DNA of 64,000 nt from Cyclobacteriaceae bacterium (GCA_027533395.1 JAPZUF010000012.1:1-64000), one strand, 5' to 3'; shown: positions 44,391-53,984, numbered from the stretch's first letter. Notes: generated by a model from the letters alone, not told the origin. Numbers and translations are program-made.

Positions 44391-46220
44391 ATGAAACTTC
44401 TATGTTTTGCATTTGCATTACTTGCCCCTGTTATTGGTTTGGGTAAAGATACCTATTTGTGCCCGCATGATAATGCTGAAAGTGTACAGACTGATGCACC
44501 GTACAGCGTAGAGGTTAATCAGTTAATTAATAAAGCAAAAAATCTAATTGACAGTGATTTTAATTTAGCTTTAGCAACAGCGAAAGAAGCTTTAAGGATA
44601 GCCACCAAAAGTAATGACCATAATTTAATAGCCATTAGTTTTCAATGTTTAGGTGAAATAGAAACCTTTAGTGAAGAGCATGAAGCATCAGGCATTCAAC
44701 ATCTTCATCAAGCTTTAGAAATTTTTAAAGAATTAAAAGATAATATAAATGTAAGTCTTACGCTTGCCACATTAGGGGAAATGTATTCATACACTGATTC
44801 AACTTATAATGATGGGATTAATTATTTATATGAGTCTATAAGAATAGCAGAGGAAACTAACGACAAGGTTGCAATGGCACGAGTTTATAACAATTTAGGT
44901 GTTGCATTTGCCAATAAAGAAAATTGGAGTAAAGCTATTGAGTATTTTAATAAGAGCTACCAAATTAATGTTTTGAATAAAACCATAGATGGTGAGAAAA
45001 AGCAAGTTATCGATATAGGAAATATAGGAGTAGGATTAGTAGCATTAAATATGTTGGATAGTGCTTATCGCACTTTTGAATTAACCTTATCGCTTGCTAA
45101 CAAATTAAAGAACGAAAGACTGAAAGCGCTTTCGTTAGTGAATATTGCTAGCGTTCATGAAAAAAGAGAAGAGTACATTGATGCTATCAGAGTTGCTCAT
45201 AGTGCTATTCCTATTGTTGAAAAAATAGACCACATGACAATGCTTAATCTTCTGTATATATACCTTGGACGATCATACCTTGCTCTTGATAATAAAGAAA
45301 GAGGAAATGAATATTTAAACAAGGCACTGAACATGGCCTTGCAAATTGGAGATAAGTCTACCCAACGAGATGTTTATGAAGCTAAATATAAATTTTATTC
45401 AAGTACAAAGAATTTCAAGAAAGCATTAGAAGCATTGGAGTTGTTTAAACAAATAAATGACAGTTTAAAATCTGTAAGAGAAGCAGAACTAATTACTAGG
45501 ATAGAGTCTGAATATCAGGCTGAGATAAAAGACAATTTTATTGAAAAGCTTTCAGCCGAGAACGAGGTTAAAGAAATACAAAAAAACAATGTTCTGATTA
45601 TTTCAATTTCTATTTTGATTATAGCTTTGTCGGCTATTTTTGTTTATGTTAAAAGACAAAAGTATAAGAATAAACTTAGCAAATTAAGTCAAGAGCTCGA
45701 ACTTAAAACTCAAAGAGATAAAATTGCACGTAATCTACATGATGGATTAGGTGGTCAATTAAGTTCTATCATAATCTGCGTAAACAAGGAATTAAACAAA
45801 ACCAATTCTAGCAATTTACTAGAAATAGAGTCTATGGCGAATAGGGCTATATCGGAATTGCGTGATGCTTTATGGGAGATGAACAATACCAATTTTACAT
45901 TGGAAGATCTAGAACAAAGAATCAATAACTTGATTTGGCAGTATAGAAAAATTGATCTTCCATTTAATTTTCTTTTCAATTTTTCAAACGACCAACCAAG
46001 TCAGTCTTTTAATGCTTTAATTATTGGTAATCTGTATAAAATTACACAAGAAGCTCTGCACAATTCTTTAAAGCATAGTGGAGGGGATACAATAAAAGTT
46101 TTGCTTAGTAAAACTAAGAATATGATACTCTTGAGCATTTTAGATAATGGAAAAGGTTTTACCGTTAATAGTAATGGTAATAATTACGCACAATATGGGT
46201 TACAAAATATGAAGTGGTGA
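44391..46220 (+). CDS. TPR sensor histidine kinase, interrupted near its end by TGA
   Basis: The 609-residue reading frame has a signal peptide, TPR repeats (about 45-360, for example RVYNNLGVAFANKENWSKAI and LSLVNIASVHEKREEYIDAI), a membrane segment (about 402-423), the HisKA_3 motif ARNLHDGLGGQLSSI and a HATPase region with QEALHNSLKHSGG, LDNGKGF and YGLQNMKW. It stops at TGA (46218-46220) right after YGLQNMKW. The same frame continues AEQLGGEYLLSTSQEIGTEV and reaches TAA at 46302-46304, which restores the usual C-terminus (28 further residues). The kinase faces its response regulator gene, 11 bp from the restored stop. Confidence 0.85.
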   Translation: MKLLCFAFALLAPVIGLGKDTYLCPHDNAESVQTDAPYSVEVNQLINKAKNLIDSDFNLALATAKEALRIATKSNDHNLIAISFQCLGEIETFSEEHEASGIQHLHQALEIFKELKDNINVSLTLATLGEMYSYTDSTYNDGINYLYESIRIAEETNDKVAMARVYNNLGVAFANKENWSKAIEYFNKSYQINVLNKTIDGEKKQVIDIGNIGVGLVALNMLDSAYRTFELTLSLANKLKNERLKALSLVNIASVHEKREEYIDAIRVAHSAIPIVEKIDHMTMLNLLYIYLGRSYLALDNKERGNEYLNKALNMALQIGDKSTQRDVYEAKYKFYSSTKNFKKALEALELFKQINDSLKSVREAELITRIESEYQAEIKDNFIEKLSAENEVKEIQKNNVLIISISILIIALSAIFVYVKRQKYKNKLSKLSQELELKTQRDKIARNLHDGLGGQLSSIIICVNKELNKTNSSNLLEIESMANRAISELRDALWEMNNTNFTLEDLEQRINNLIWQYRKIDLPFNFLFNFSNDQPSQSFNALIIGNLYKITQEALHNSLKHSGGDTIKVLLSKTKNMILLSILDNGKGFTVNSNGNNYAQYGLQNMKW

Positions 46221-46315
46221 GCTGAGCAATTAGGAGGTGAGTACTTACTTTCAACTTCCCAAGAAATAGGTACTGAAGTAAAAGTGTTAGTTACATTAAA
46301 CTAACATTAGTTATT

Positions 46316-46966
46316 TTAAAGAAAATCTTTTGTTTTATTAATTGCACTGATTTTATTGTTTACCTGAAGTTTTTCAAAAATATTACTGATATGTTTTTTG
46401 ACAGTTTGCAAACTAATAAACAATTTATCAGCAATCTCTTGATATTTAAATCCTTTGCTAATTAATTTAAGTATCTCTAATTCTCTTTCGGTTAATTGCT
46501 TAATTTCTTTATTACTGGTACTTTTTGAAGTATCTTGATTAAAATATGAAATTGTTTTAAATGCAATACCAGGTGATAATAAAGATCCACCGTTCATAAC
46601 TTCAACAATAGCTTTAAAAATAAACTGGGTACTTTCGTTTTTTAACAAATATCCAATTGCGCCAGCTTTAAAAGCTTCAAAAATTCTTTCGTCATCGTCA
46701 TAGACAGAGAGAATAATTACTTTAATCTTTGGAAATTTCTCTTTCAACAATTTTGAAGTTCTTATTCCTTCATCGGGTAATCTCATAGATATATCCATGA
46801 GAATACAATCAGGAACAACTGAAGTTTTTCCATGATTTAATTCCTCAAAATATGTTAACCCACTGTTAGCAACCTTTACCAAATTTAATTCAGAATAAGC
46901 TACCAGATTGTCTTTTATCTGATTGGCAAATCGTAAATCATCATCAACAATAGCGTAATTAATCAT
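46316..46966 (-). CDS. Response regulator, NarL/LuxR type
   Basis: The 216-residue protein has a REC domain (about 1-120, with acidic pocket VDDD and phosphoacceptor Asp58 in CILMDISM, LSVYDDDE and the GYLLKNES Lys) and a LuxR helix-turn-helix (about 150-212, LTERELEILKLISKGFKYQE and ISLQTVKKHISNIFEKL). It is convergent with the TPR histidine kinase gene, whose HisKA_3 domain is the usual partner class, so the two form a likely two-component pair. Target genes unknown; the small lipoprotein at 47190 is the nearest downstream candidate. Confidence 0.92.
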   Translation of the reverse strand: MINYAIVDDDLRFANQIKDNLVAYSELNLVKVANSGLTYFEELNHGKTSVVPDCILMDISMRLPDEGIRTSKLLKEKFPKIKVIILSVYDDDERIFEAFKAGAIGYLLKNESTQFIFKAIVEVMNGGSLLSPGIAFKTISYFNQDTSKSTSNKEIKQLTERELEILKLISKGFKYQEIADKLFISLQTVKKHISNIFEKLQVNNKISAINKTKDFL

Positions 46967-47189
46967 TCATTAAAAGTAGATGTAAAAAATGTTAAATCAA
47001 TACTACTTTTTCGGTATTCCATTATAAATATAAAATACATGATTATTAGAGAAATTTTAGCTCGTTAGAGCACATCTAAATATTGATAGAAATATAATCC
47101 CCAGCGAATTGACTTTTATAAAATACAACTTTCTCGTTATTGATTGACTATCCATAAAAATTGACATTTGATTATAAAACCAAAAAAAA

Positions 47190-47486
47190 ATGAAAAACCT
47201 CAAAACAATTTTCACCCTATTAATTGGGTTATCAGTGCTTGCTTTAAATGCTTGTAGCGATGATGATAAAAAAGTTGATCCTTGCCAAACAGCTGAAGAA
47301 AAATTTGAAATTTATGTTGATGCCTTTAATGCGCTTGTTGATGATCCATCTGAAGAAACATGTCTTGATTTTGAAGATGCTGTTAATGAGTTTTTGGATG
47401 CAGCTTATGAATGCGATGACTTTGATGCCGATTTGATTGAAACAGCAGAAGATGAGTTAAATGAAGTTGATTGTTCAGCTATCTAA
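47190..47486 (+). CDS. Small acidic Cys-containing lipoprotein
   Basis: The 98-residue protein has a lipoprotein signal (MKNLKTIFTLLIGLSVLALN then AC, Cys22) and a mature part very rich in Asp and Glu with four cysteines (PCQTAEEKFE, ETCLDFEDA, YECDDFDAD, EVDCSAI), likely two disulfides on a helical fold. I do not recognise the family. It lies upstream of the CsgG operon on the same strand, 126 bp away, and follows the response regulator gene. Confidence 0.7.
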   Translation: MKNLKTIFTLLIGLSVLALNACSDDDKKVDPCQTAEEKFEIYVDAFNALVDDPSEETCLDFEDAVNEFLDAAYECDDFDADLIETAEDELNEVDCSAI

Positions 47487-47612
47487 GTTCTTCGTAAAGC
47501 GCCAATATTACTACATCTCGAATTTTAGATTGTAAATTATTGTATATGGAAATAGAACTTAAATCATTTATTGGCTTGAGTAGTAATTTGTAACAATAAA
47601 ATTGTAAGGAAA

Positions 47613-48533
47613 ATGAGTATGACATATAACCAATTAAAAACCAATTATGCCATTTGGTTAACTTTCTCCTTTTGCTTTTTTCTTTCGACTGCATTTGTGA
47701 ATGCACAAACTTCTGGCAAGTTCTTGAAAAGGAAAGTAGCAATTGCCAGGTTCACAAACGAAACAACCTACGCAAAAGGACTTTTTTATAATAAGGAAAC
47801 GAACAATCCAATTGAAAAGCAAGCGGCAGATATTCTTGCAACAAAATTAGTTGCTACTGAAAAGTTTATCCTTATTGAACGCGCAGAACTAGAGGAGCTT
47901 GTTAAAGAAACAAAAGTAAGCGATGTTTCTTTTCAAAAGGTAGGCGCTGATTTTCTTATCATTGGCTCCGTTACTGAATTTGGAAGATCGACTACAGGTG
48001 ATGAGAAAGTTTTTAGCAGAACCAAAACACAGAAGGTAAATGCAGCTGTAAGTTTAAGATTGGTTGATGTTTCTACTGGGCAAATTATTTATTCTGAGGA
48101 GGCAAAAGGCGAAGCTGAAGCTTCTGCAAAACAAGTTTTGGGCTATGGCAAAACTGCTGATTACGATGCATCATTAGATGATAAAGCTATTTCTGCTGCT
48201 ATATCTAAGTTAGTGGAGAATGTTATGAATAAGTGCATGGACAAACCGTGGCGTTCGTACTTTCTATCGGCTGAAGATGGAGACTTTATTATTTCAGGAG
48301 GTAAAAGTCAGGGATTAGAGATTGGTCAAACTTTTACAGTAATGTCTAAAGGAAAAACAACTAAGAACCCTCAAACAGGAATTTCAATTGAACTACCAGG
48401 AAAAGATATCGGCCGAGTAAAAGTTACTACCCTAGGTGGTGAAACTGTTGATGCAGAATATGCAATTGTTTCTTTTATAGAAGGAAAAATAGATACGAAT
48501 GCTCTAGGAAATTATTATTTAACTGAAAGATAA
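47613..48533 (+). CDS. CsgG-like lipoprotein-type outer-membrane protein
   Basis: The 306-residue protein has an N-terminal signal region (residues 1-32, FCFFLSTAFVNA) and a CsgG domain (about 40-240): RKVAIARFTNETTYAKGLFY, LATKLVATEKFILIERAELE, ADFLIIGSVTEFGRSTTGDE and VSLRLVDVSTGQIIYSEEAK. A C-terminal module (about 245-306) follows, with SGGKSQGLEIGQTFTV. No lipobox Cys is clear at the N-terminus, unlike CsgG itself. It starts a four-gene operon with two DUF proteins that recur with CsgG-like genes (see next entries). Probably part of an outer-membrane export or assembly complex. Confidence 0.85.
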   Translation: MSMTYNQLKTNYAIWLTFSFCFFLSTAFVNAQTSGKFLKRKVAIARFTNETTYAKGLFYNKETNNPIEKQAADILATKLVATEKFILIERAELEELVKETKVSDVSFQKVGADFLIIGSVTEFGRSTTGDEKVFSRTKTQKVNAAVSLRLVDVSTGQIIYSEEAKGEAEASAKQVLGYGKTADYDASLDDKAISAAISKLVENVMNKCMDKPWRSYFLSAEDGDFIISGGKSQGLEIGQTFTVMSKGKTTKNPQTGISIELPGKDIGRVKVTTLGGETVDAEYAIVSFIEGKIDTNALGNYYLTER

Positions 48534-48540
48534 AATTATT

Positions 48541-48870
48541 ATGAAAAATTACATTTTGTACGCACTAATCTTTTTTCTTTCATCATGCGCAGGTGCTTAT
48601 AAGAAGACTTCGACTGGCCTTGCAGACATTGGATTTATATCGATAGTTGGCGATGGGAAAAAATATAATAATGGAGTTTTAGTTTATGTTGATGAACTGA
48701 AACCAGTTATAACTGAGGTGTTACCTGCAGGCAAAATTGTAAAAAGACAAACACAAGTTACAGTGCCAGCTGGCAAGCATTTAGTTAAAGTAACCTACGA
48801 GGGAAGAGTAATCTACCAGCAATCAATGATTTTCTTCGCCCAAGAAACAAAAGAAATAGTTCTACCATGA
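48541..48870 (+). CDS. Small lipoprotein of the CsgG operon
   Basis: The 109-residue protein has a lipoprotein signal (MKNYILYALIFFLSSCAGAY, Cys16) and a compact beta-rich mature part ending VTYEGRVIYQQSMIFFAQET. I do not recognise a family. It is 7 bp after the CsgG-like gene and overlaps the next gene by 4 bp (ATGA). Position suggests an additional subunit of the CsgG/DUF4810/DUF799 system. Confidence 0.8.
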   Translation: MKNYILYALIFFLSSCAGAYKKTSTGLADIGFISIVGDGKKYNNGVLVYVDELKPVITEVLPAGKIVKRQTQVTVPAGKHLVKVTYEGRVIYQQSMIFFAQETKEIVLP

Positions 48871-49217
48871 AAAGGCTCATACAACTATCGCTTTGGGCAC
48901 TACTCTTCTCTTCTTGCATGCAAGGAGCTAAACCTCTCTACTATTGGGGTAACTACGAGAAAAATTCTTACAAAATGGTAAAAGGAAGGGAAGAGGAAGA
49001 TTTAAACAAGTTAATGGAAACTTATAAAGATATTGTTGAGAATGCCTCTACAAAAAGTCAGCGAGGAATTCCGCCTGGTGTATGTGCAGATTATGGTTTC
49101 TTTTTGCTTAGCCAAGGGAAAAATGAAGAAGGAAGAAGATGGCTAGATCAGGAAAAAATTTTATTTCCGGAATCAGCTGTGTTTATCGACAGAATATTAA
49201 AAACCATGAAGCAATGA
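48867..49217 (+). CDS. DUF4810 lipoprotein
   Basis: The 116-residue protein has a lipoprotein signal (LSLWALLFSSC, Cys17) and the DUF4810 pattern PLYYWGNYEKNSYKMVK and GIPPGVCADYGFFLLSQGKNEEG, near a TPR-like helical repeat. It overlaps genes on both sides by 4 bp (ATGA), so translation is coupled. DUF4810 is a regular partner of CsgG-like and DUF799 genes in Proteobacteria, where the set is annotated as a lipoprotein operon. Confidence 0.88.
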   Translation: MKRLIQLSLWALLFSSCMQGAKPLYYWGNYEKNSYKMVKGREEEDLNKLMETYKDIVENASTKSQRGIPPGVCADYGFFLLSQGKNEEGRRWLDQEKILFPESAVFIDRILKTMKQ

Positions 49218-49909
49218 AAAGAAAACTAGTTTATCTATTCGCTATTATTTTTATGGCTTCTTCTTGTGCACCCTCATTAGTAGCACCAGAAATTACGAAG
49301 AATGATGTTTATGGCGAAATGTATAAGGAATCGCCACAAACTATTTTGGTATTATTGCCAATTAATAAAACAGGTAATGTTGAAGCGAAAGAATTTTTTT
49401 ATGCAACTCTAACAACTACATTATCCGATAGAGGTTATTACATTATGCCTCCTTTCATCAGTCAAGAAATATTAAGACGAGAAAGTGCAAACGACTCAGA
49501 ACAGTTTGTTGATAGCTCACTAAAACTTTTTGGAGATGTGTTTGGTGCTGATGCGATTTTTTTTACCATAATTCACGATTGGAAAAAGGATGGAGTAACA
49601 TCAAAAGTTGAAGTAACAGTTGAATATATTTTAAAATCAGCTAAAACAAATCAAGTTTTATTTCATAGAAAGGGGAATCTGATTTATGATACTACAATCA
49701 AAGCTGGCAAAAATGCAAGTCTAACTACCATGATTCTGGCTTCAATTGCTTCTAAGGTTAACACAGTTGCAACAAGTTATGTTTCAGTTGCACGTATGTG
49801 TAATGATGCTTCGCTACTAGATATGCCTGCTGGTAAATACAATGCAAATCATAAAATTGATTCGGCATTTGCTGCTGGTAAGAAAGAATTCTCAACAACA
49901 ATCAAATAG
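49214..49909 (+). CDS. DUF799 (GNA1162-type) lipoprotein
   Basis: The 231-residue protein starts MKRKLVYLFAIIFMASSCAP (Cys18) and shows DUF799 features (PQTILVLLPINKTGNVEAKE, YATLTTTLSDRGYYIMPPF, FGADAIFFTIIHDWKK). GNA1162 of Neisseria is a known member, with a fold like TolB/CsgG-type N-terminal domains. ATG at 49214, inside the preceding gene, gives the lipoprotein signal and a 4-bp overlap. It closes the CsgG operon. Confidence 0.9.
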   Translation: MKRKLVYLFAIIFMASSCAPSLVAPEITKNDVYGEMYKESPQTILVLLPINKTGNVEAKEFFYATLTTTLSDRGYYIMPPFISQEILRRESANDSEQFVDSSLKLFGDVFGADAIFFTIIHDWKKDGVTSKVEVTVEYILKSAKTNQVLFHRKGNLIYDTTIKAGKNASLTTMILASIASKVNTVATSYVSVARMCNDASLLDMPAGKYNANHKIDSAFAAGKKEFSTTIK

Positions 49910-50028
49910 TCGTTTTTAAAATTTGTGCATAGATTAATCGGGTTGGCAATTAAAAGCTAATCCAATTTTTTGTTCAATTGATGAAAGTTTACCCAAATTA
50001 ATCGTTTAGGCCAAATAAATACTTTATC

Positions 50029-50036
50029 TAACTTTG
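50029..50036 (+). promoter_or_regulatory. Probable -7 element for prfC
   Basis: TAACTTTG matches TAnnTTTG, 17 bp before the prfC ATG. The -33 region lacks a clear TTG. Confidence 0.5.
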
Positions 50037-50052
50037 TGCCCATTTTAGAATT

Positions 50053-51630
50053 ATGGGCTTACAACAAGAAATAGAAAGACGCAGAACGTTTGGTATCATC
50101 TCTCACCCCGATGCCGGTAAAACAACACTTACAGAAAAGCTGCTGCTTTTTGGTGGTGCCATACAAAAGGCTGGTGCTGTAAAATCATCTAAAATTAAAG
50201 ACCATGCCCGCTCAGACTGGATGGAAATAGAAAAGCAGCGGGGTATTTCGGTGGCTACTTCAGTAATGGGTTTTAATTATAAAGATGTAAAAATCAACTT
50301 ACTCGATACGCCCGGTCACCAGGATTTTGCTGAAGATACGTACCGAACCCTTACCGCTGTTGATAGCGTAATCATGGTTATCGACTGCGTAAAAGGTGTG
50401 GAGATACAAACAGAAAAACTGATGGAGGTTTGCCGCATGCGCAATACTCCGGTGATTTGTTTCATTAATAAACTCGACCGCGAAGGCCGCGACCCGTTCG
50501 AATTGCTGGATGAAGTTGAAGAAAAACTTTCTATCAAAGTTCGTCCGCTTTCGTGGCCCATTAACATGGGAAAAAACTTTAAAGGTGTTTACAGCTTGTA
50601 CGAAAAAAGCTTACACTTATTTACGGCAAGCAAACAAACAGTAGAAGAAGGCATTGAAATAAAAGACATCAACGACCAAGAGTTAGAAAGACTAGTGGGA
50701 GAAAACAACGCGAAACAATTGCGTGCGGATATTGAATTGATAGAAGGGGTTTATCCCGACTTTGATGTAAATGAATATTTAGAAGGTAAAGTAGCGCCTG
50801 TATTTTTTGGCAGTGCCGTGAATAACTTTGGTGTAAAAGAATTGCTCGATTCCTTTATTCGCTTAGCGCCACCACCGAAGCCACGCGAAACAACAGTGCG
50901 AGTGGTAAAACCAGACGAACAAAAGTTTACGGGATTCATCTTTAAAATACACGCTAACATGGACCCGAAGCATAGAAATAGAATTGCATTCTTGCGCGTA
51001 TGTTCGGGTAAGTTTGAGCGTGCGACTAACTATACACACGTGCGACAAGAGAAAAGCATTCGCTTTTCGAATGCTACTGCTTTTATGGCACAAGATAGAG
51101 AAACCATTGAAGAGGCTTTTCCGGGTGATATTGTTGGTTTGTTTGATACCGGCAATTTAAAAATTGGCGATACCTTAACCGATGGAGAAAAGTTAATGTA
51201 CACGGGCATTCCTAGTTTCTCGCCAGAAATTTTTAAAGAAGTTATTAACCTGGATGCCATGAAAACCAAGCAACTCGAAAAGGGTTTGCAGCAGTTGATG
51301 GAAGAAGGCGTGGCACAGTTGTTTACTTATGAGATTGGTAAACGAAAAGCAATTGGTACAGTGGGTGCGCTTCAATTTGAGGTGATTCAATTTAGATTGA
51401 AAAATGAATATGGTGCTACTGTGCAATTTCAGCCGCAGAATATTTATAAAGCTTGTTGGATCAGCAGTAAAGATCCTAAGAAATTAAATGAGTTTGTTGA
51501 TTCTAAGCAAAGACACATTGCCAGAGACAAAGATGGTAAGTTAGTTTTTATGGCGGAGTCGCGCGCGTGGTTACAAATGGTGCAAGATAACTTTCCAGAG
51601 ATTGAGTTTCACTTTACGAGTGAATTCTAA
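50053..51630 (+). CDS. prfC: Peptide chain release factor 3
   Basis: The 525-residue GTPase releases RF1/RF2 from the ribosome after termination. G1 is [16 protein letters not shown], then [17 protein letters not shown] (switch), [16 protein letters not shown] (G3) and [15 protein letters not shown] (G4). The C-terminal domains include [17 protein letters not shown], typical of RF3 over EF-G. Length is usual. Its stop directly abuts the convergent Uma2 gene stop at 51631. Confidence 0.97.
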   Translation: MGLQQEIERRRTFGIISHPDAGKTTLTEKLLLFGGAIQKAGAVKSSKIKDHARSDWMEIEKQRGISVATSVMGFNYKDVKINLLDTPGHQDFAEDTYRTLTAVDSVIMVIDCVKGVEIQTEKLMEVCRMRNTPVICFINKLDREGRDPFELLDEVEEKLSIKVRPLSWPINMGKNFKGVYSLYEKSLHLFTASKQTVEEGIEIKDINDQELERLVGENNAKQLRADIELIEGVYPDFDVNEYLEGKVAPVFFGSAVNNFGVKELLDSFIRLAPPPKPRETTVRVVKPDEQKFTGFIFKIHANMDPKHRNRIAFLRVCSGKFERATNYTHVRQEKSIRFSNATAFMAQDRETIEEAFPGDIVGLFDTGNLKIGDTLTDGEKLMYTGIPSFSPEIFKEVINLDAMKTKQLEKGLQQLMEEGVAQLFTYEIGKRKAIGTVGALQFEVIQFRLKNEYGATVQFQPQNIYKACWISSKDPKKLNEFVDSKQRHIARDKDGKLVFMAESRAWLQMVQDNFPEIEFHFTSEF

Positions 51631-52179
51631 TTATTCAAAGATAGAAGATAAGATAAAGGATAAGTTGGGTAAAGTTTCTGCCATAACTACTTCATCTTCT
51701 TTATATACTTTGATGGCTTGCGCAGTTTGAGGCAAATAGATTTCTAAACGTTTGCTCTGCGGATCGACCAACCATAATTCGGGTATACCATGCGTGGTAT
51801 AGATTTCTTTTTTAGTTACGCGATCGATATAACTGTTAGAAGGTGAGATTACTTCCACAATTAAATCAGGAATGCCTTCGATACCTCTGTTGGTAATGAT
51901 TTCCTTTTTCTTGTTGCTGATAAAAACCAAATCGGGTTGCAACACAATCGATTCACTTAATATTAAATCGATGGGTGAATAAAATACTTCACCAAAGTTT
52001 ACTGTGTGTTGAATAAGGATTTGAAATAAGTTACGGGAGATTCGTTGATGTTGGGGGCTTGGCGCAGGGCTCATGATAAGTTTACCATGTATCAATTGAA
52101 CAGGCTCGTTGCTGATGCCGATTCCCATGTAATCGGAAACAGTCCAAATTTTATCCGGTTCAAATGAATAGGTTTTCAC
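51631..52179 (-). CDS. Uma2 family (DUF820) endonuclease-like protein
   Basis: The 182-residue protein shows the PD-(D/E)XK pattern of Uma2: QLIHGKLIMSPAPSPQHQR (Glu replaced by His in the EG-K-like site), QPDLVFIS, PDLIVEVISPS and YTTHGIPELWLVDP. Uma2 proteins are small putative nucleases common in cyanobacteria and Bacteroidota; their role is unclear. The start is GTG at 52179. It converges on prfC with no spacer. Confidence 0.88.
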   Translation of the reverse strand: MKTYSFEPDKIWTVSDYMGIGISNEPVQLIHGKLIMSPAPSPQHQRISRNLFQILIQHTVNFGEVFYSPIDLILSESIVLQPDLVFISNKKKEIITNRGIEGIPDLIVEVISPSNSYIDRVTKKEIYTTHGIPELWLVDPQSKRLEIYLPQTAQAIKVYKEDEVVMAETLPNLSFILSSIFE

Positions 52180-52214
52180 AGAACGAATATACTAAAAATA
52201 AAAAGTAAGGACGT

Positions 52215-53042
52215 TTAAAAAATCTCTAAGTAGGCTACAATGAATGGTGATGCAATTAACAGTCCATCGAATCTATCTAAGAAACCACCATGCCCTGGCA
52301 AAGCGGAACCTGAATCTTTTATTTCGATGCTTCGCTTTAAAAGCGATTCGATTAAATCGCCAAACGTTCCTCCAACAATGATTAAAATAGCAATTACATA
52401 CCATTGGTGATTTTCTAAAGTATGGAAGTATTGCGTATAGATAAACGTTATTAAGAAAGCCAGCGCGGCTCCACCAAAAAAGCCTTCCCACGATTTTTTA
52501 GGTGAGATGCGTTCGAACAATTTTCTTCTTCCAAAGTAAGTTCCGGCAAAGTAAGCACCGGTATCGCTTGCCCACAAAATCAATAATAAACCTAGAATAA
52601 CTTCGAAATTATAGAAACCATTTTCATACACGGCTATGTTCAATAATGAAAATGGCATAGCGATATAGAACACGCCTAAAAAAGTAAAAGCAATATTAGT
52701 GAAAGGTTTACGCTCGAACTTTTTGTAGAGCTTGATCATAAATACAAAATAGGCAAGCGGGAAAACTAAAAAGAAATATTTCGGGTCTGCTGTTTCTTGT
52801 TCAATAAAAAATGTAAGAGAGAAAATAGATAATCCGATGATGATACCTAAAAACTTTTGCGGCACCATGCCATCTAAGCCAACTAATTTATAAAACTCGA
52901 AAAGCGATAAACCTACTAAGGCAAAGAAGATGGCGAAGTAAGTCCATTCGCTAAAGCAAATTCCAAAAATCAAAGCAGCTGCGCCAATGATTCCGGTAAT
53001 GATGCGTTGAGTAAGATTATTGTATTTCTGAAGCGCTGCCAA
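52215..53042 (-). CDS. cdsA: Phosphatidate cytidylyltransferase
   Basis: The 275-residue membrane enzyme makes CDP-diacylglycerol for phospholipid synthesis. It has about eight membrane segments, the signature WASDTGAYFAGTYFGRRKL...SPKKSWEGFFGG and the C-terminal GGTFGDLIESLLKRSIEIKD with PGHGGFLDRFDGL. No in-frame ATG precedes the first conserved helix; a TTG at 53042, 26 bp inside the upstream gene, is taken as start. It is probably cotranscribed with the CPBP protease gene. Confidence 0.95.
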   Translation of the reverse strand: MAALQKYNNLTQRIITGIIGAAALIFGICFSEWTYFAIFFALVGLSLFEFYKLVGLDGMVPQKFLGIIIGLSIFSLTFFIEQETADPKYFFLVFPLAYFVFMIKLYKKFERKPFTNIAFTFLGVFYIAMPFSLLNIAVYENGFYNFEVILGLLLILWASDTGAYFAGTYFGRRKLFERISPKKSWEGFFGGAALAFLITFIYTQYFHTLENHQWYVIAILIIVGGTFGDLIESLLKRSIEIKDSGSALPGHGGFLDRFDGLLIASPFIVAYLEIF

Positions 53043-53964
53043 AATTTTTCTGTTTATGAAAATGATAAAACTGATTTAATAAAAATACCACGATTATGCT
53101 ACCAAACAAAACGATAAACCAAGGTGCGCTTTCGTTGCTATTATTTACGTTATCATCAATCCACTTCAATTTTGCAAAATAAATGCTCGAGAGTGCAATT
53201 GCATTGTTACAAAAATGAGCAAAGATGGCGAGCCATAAACTGCCTGTCCAATAAAAAATATATCCAAACAAAACACCTAAAAGCATTCTTGGGAAAAAGC
53301 CAAAAAATTGCATGTGAAAAGCGCTGAACAAAATGGCACTTACCCAAATACCGACATGTGCGTTTTGGGTTAAAGCAACAAAGTGTTTTTGTATAACTCC
53401 TCTAAAAACAAACTCCTCAGCGAATGCAGGGAGAATGGCTATTACCACTAAACCAGCCAGATACTGCCAGCCCGAATCAAAGTCTGTTAGAAAATAAGTT
53501 ACTTCTTCTAATTTTTTTTCCAGGTTTTTCAGATAAACACCAGCTTCTCCCAAAATAGGTTCTAAATCTAAGTTGGCATTCCACACGCTAATGGGTGAAA
53601 TAATGAGTATAAAGGTAAATGTCATTAAGATTAACATGGCGTAGAACGTATAATGGTTCTCTTTTTTGTTCCATTGAAAGAGTGAGTTTGCCTCGTTGTT
53701 AAAAGCGCGGTAAGTGAGCCATGGTAAAACCAATAAACCTACAGTTGTTGTACATGATTGAATGACATAATAAGCAGTTTTAACTTGAGGATATGCCACG
53801 GGGTTAGCGATAGCATCCACAAGAGATAACATGGAACCATCAAAAAATGGAATGGCAAATAAAAAGCCAACGAGAGGTCCAATTAGGGTGAAGCCAATTA
53901 AGGCAGCCACTAAAGTGTAGATAATAATTTTGCCATGCTTTTGTTGGCTTGCAGGTATTTCCAT
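53017..53964 (-). CDS. CPBP family intramembrane protease
   Basis: The 315-residue membrane protein carries the Abi/CPBP motifs: PAFAEEFVFRGVIQKHF (EExxxR), ILFSAFHMQFFGFFPR (FxxxH) and LAIFAHFCNNAI (HxxxN/B). About eight membrane segments. CPBP proteins are glutamic intramembrane proteases of the Rce1 class, with bacterial roles in bacteriocin self-protection or regulation; the target here is unknown. ATG at 53964 is preferred to the TTG one codon upstream. It overlaps cdsA by 26 bp and is divergent from dusB. Confidence 0.92.
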   Translation of the reverse strand: MEIPASQQKHGKIIIYTLVAALIGFTLIGPLVGFLFAIPFFDGSMLSLVDAIANPVAYPQVKTAYYVIQSCTTTVGLLVLPWLTYRAFNNEANSLFQWNKKENHYTFYAMLILMTFTFILIISPISVWNANLDLEPILGEAGVYLKNLEKKLEEVTYFLTDFDSGWQYLAGLVVIAILPAFAEEFVFRGVIQKHFVALTQNAHVGIWVSAILFSAFHMQFFGFFPRMLLGVLFGYIFYWTGSLWLAIFAHFCNNAIALSSIYFAKLKWIDDNVNNSNESAPWFIVLFGSIIVVFLLNQFYHFHKQKNFGSASEIQ

Positions 53965-53976
53965 CAATACGTTTTG

Positions 53977-53984
53977 TAAATTTG
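53977..53984 (+). promoter_or_regulatory. Probable -7 element for dusB
   Basis: TAAATTTG matches TAnnTTTG, 42 bp before the dusB ATG. An AGGAGA Shine-Dalgarno sequence, rare in this window, lies at 54014-54019 before the ATG at 54027. Confidence 0.5.

Noticed and set aside
46218-46220. TGA read as selenocysteine or as Trp in another code
   Set aside because: The family has Arg here, no SECIS-like hairpin is evident, and TGA is used as a normal stop in other genes of the window (for example at the ends of rhodanese 2 and the DUF4810 gene).
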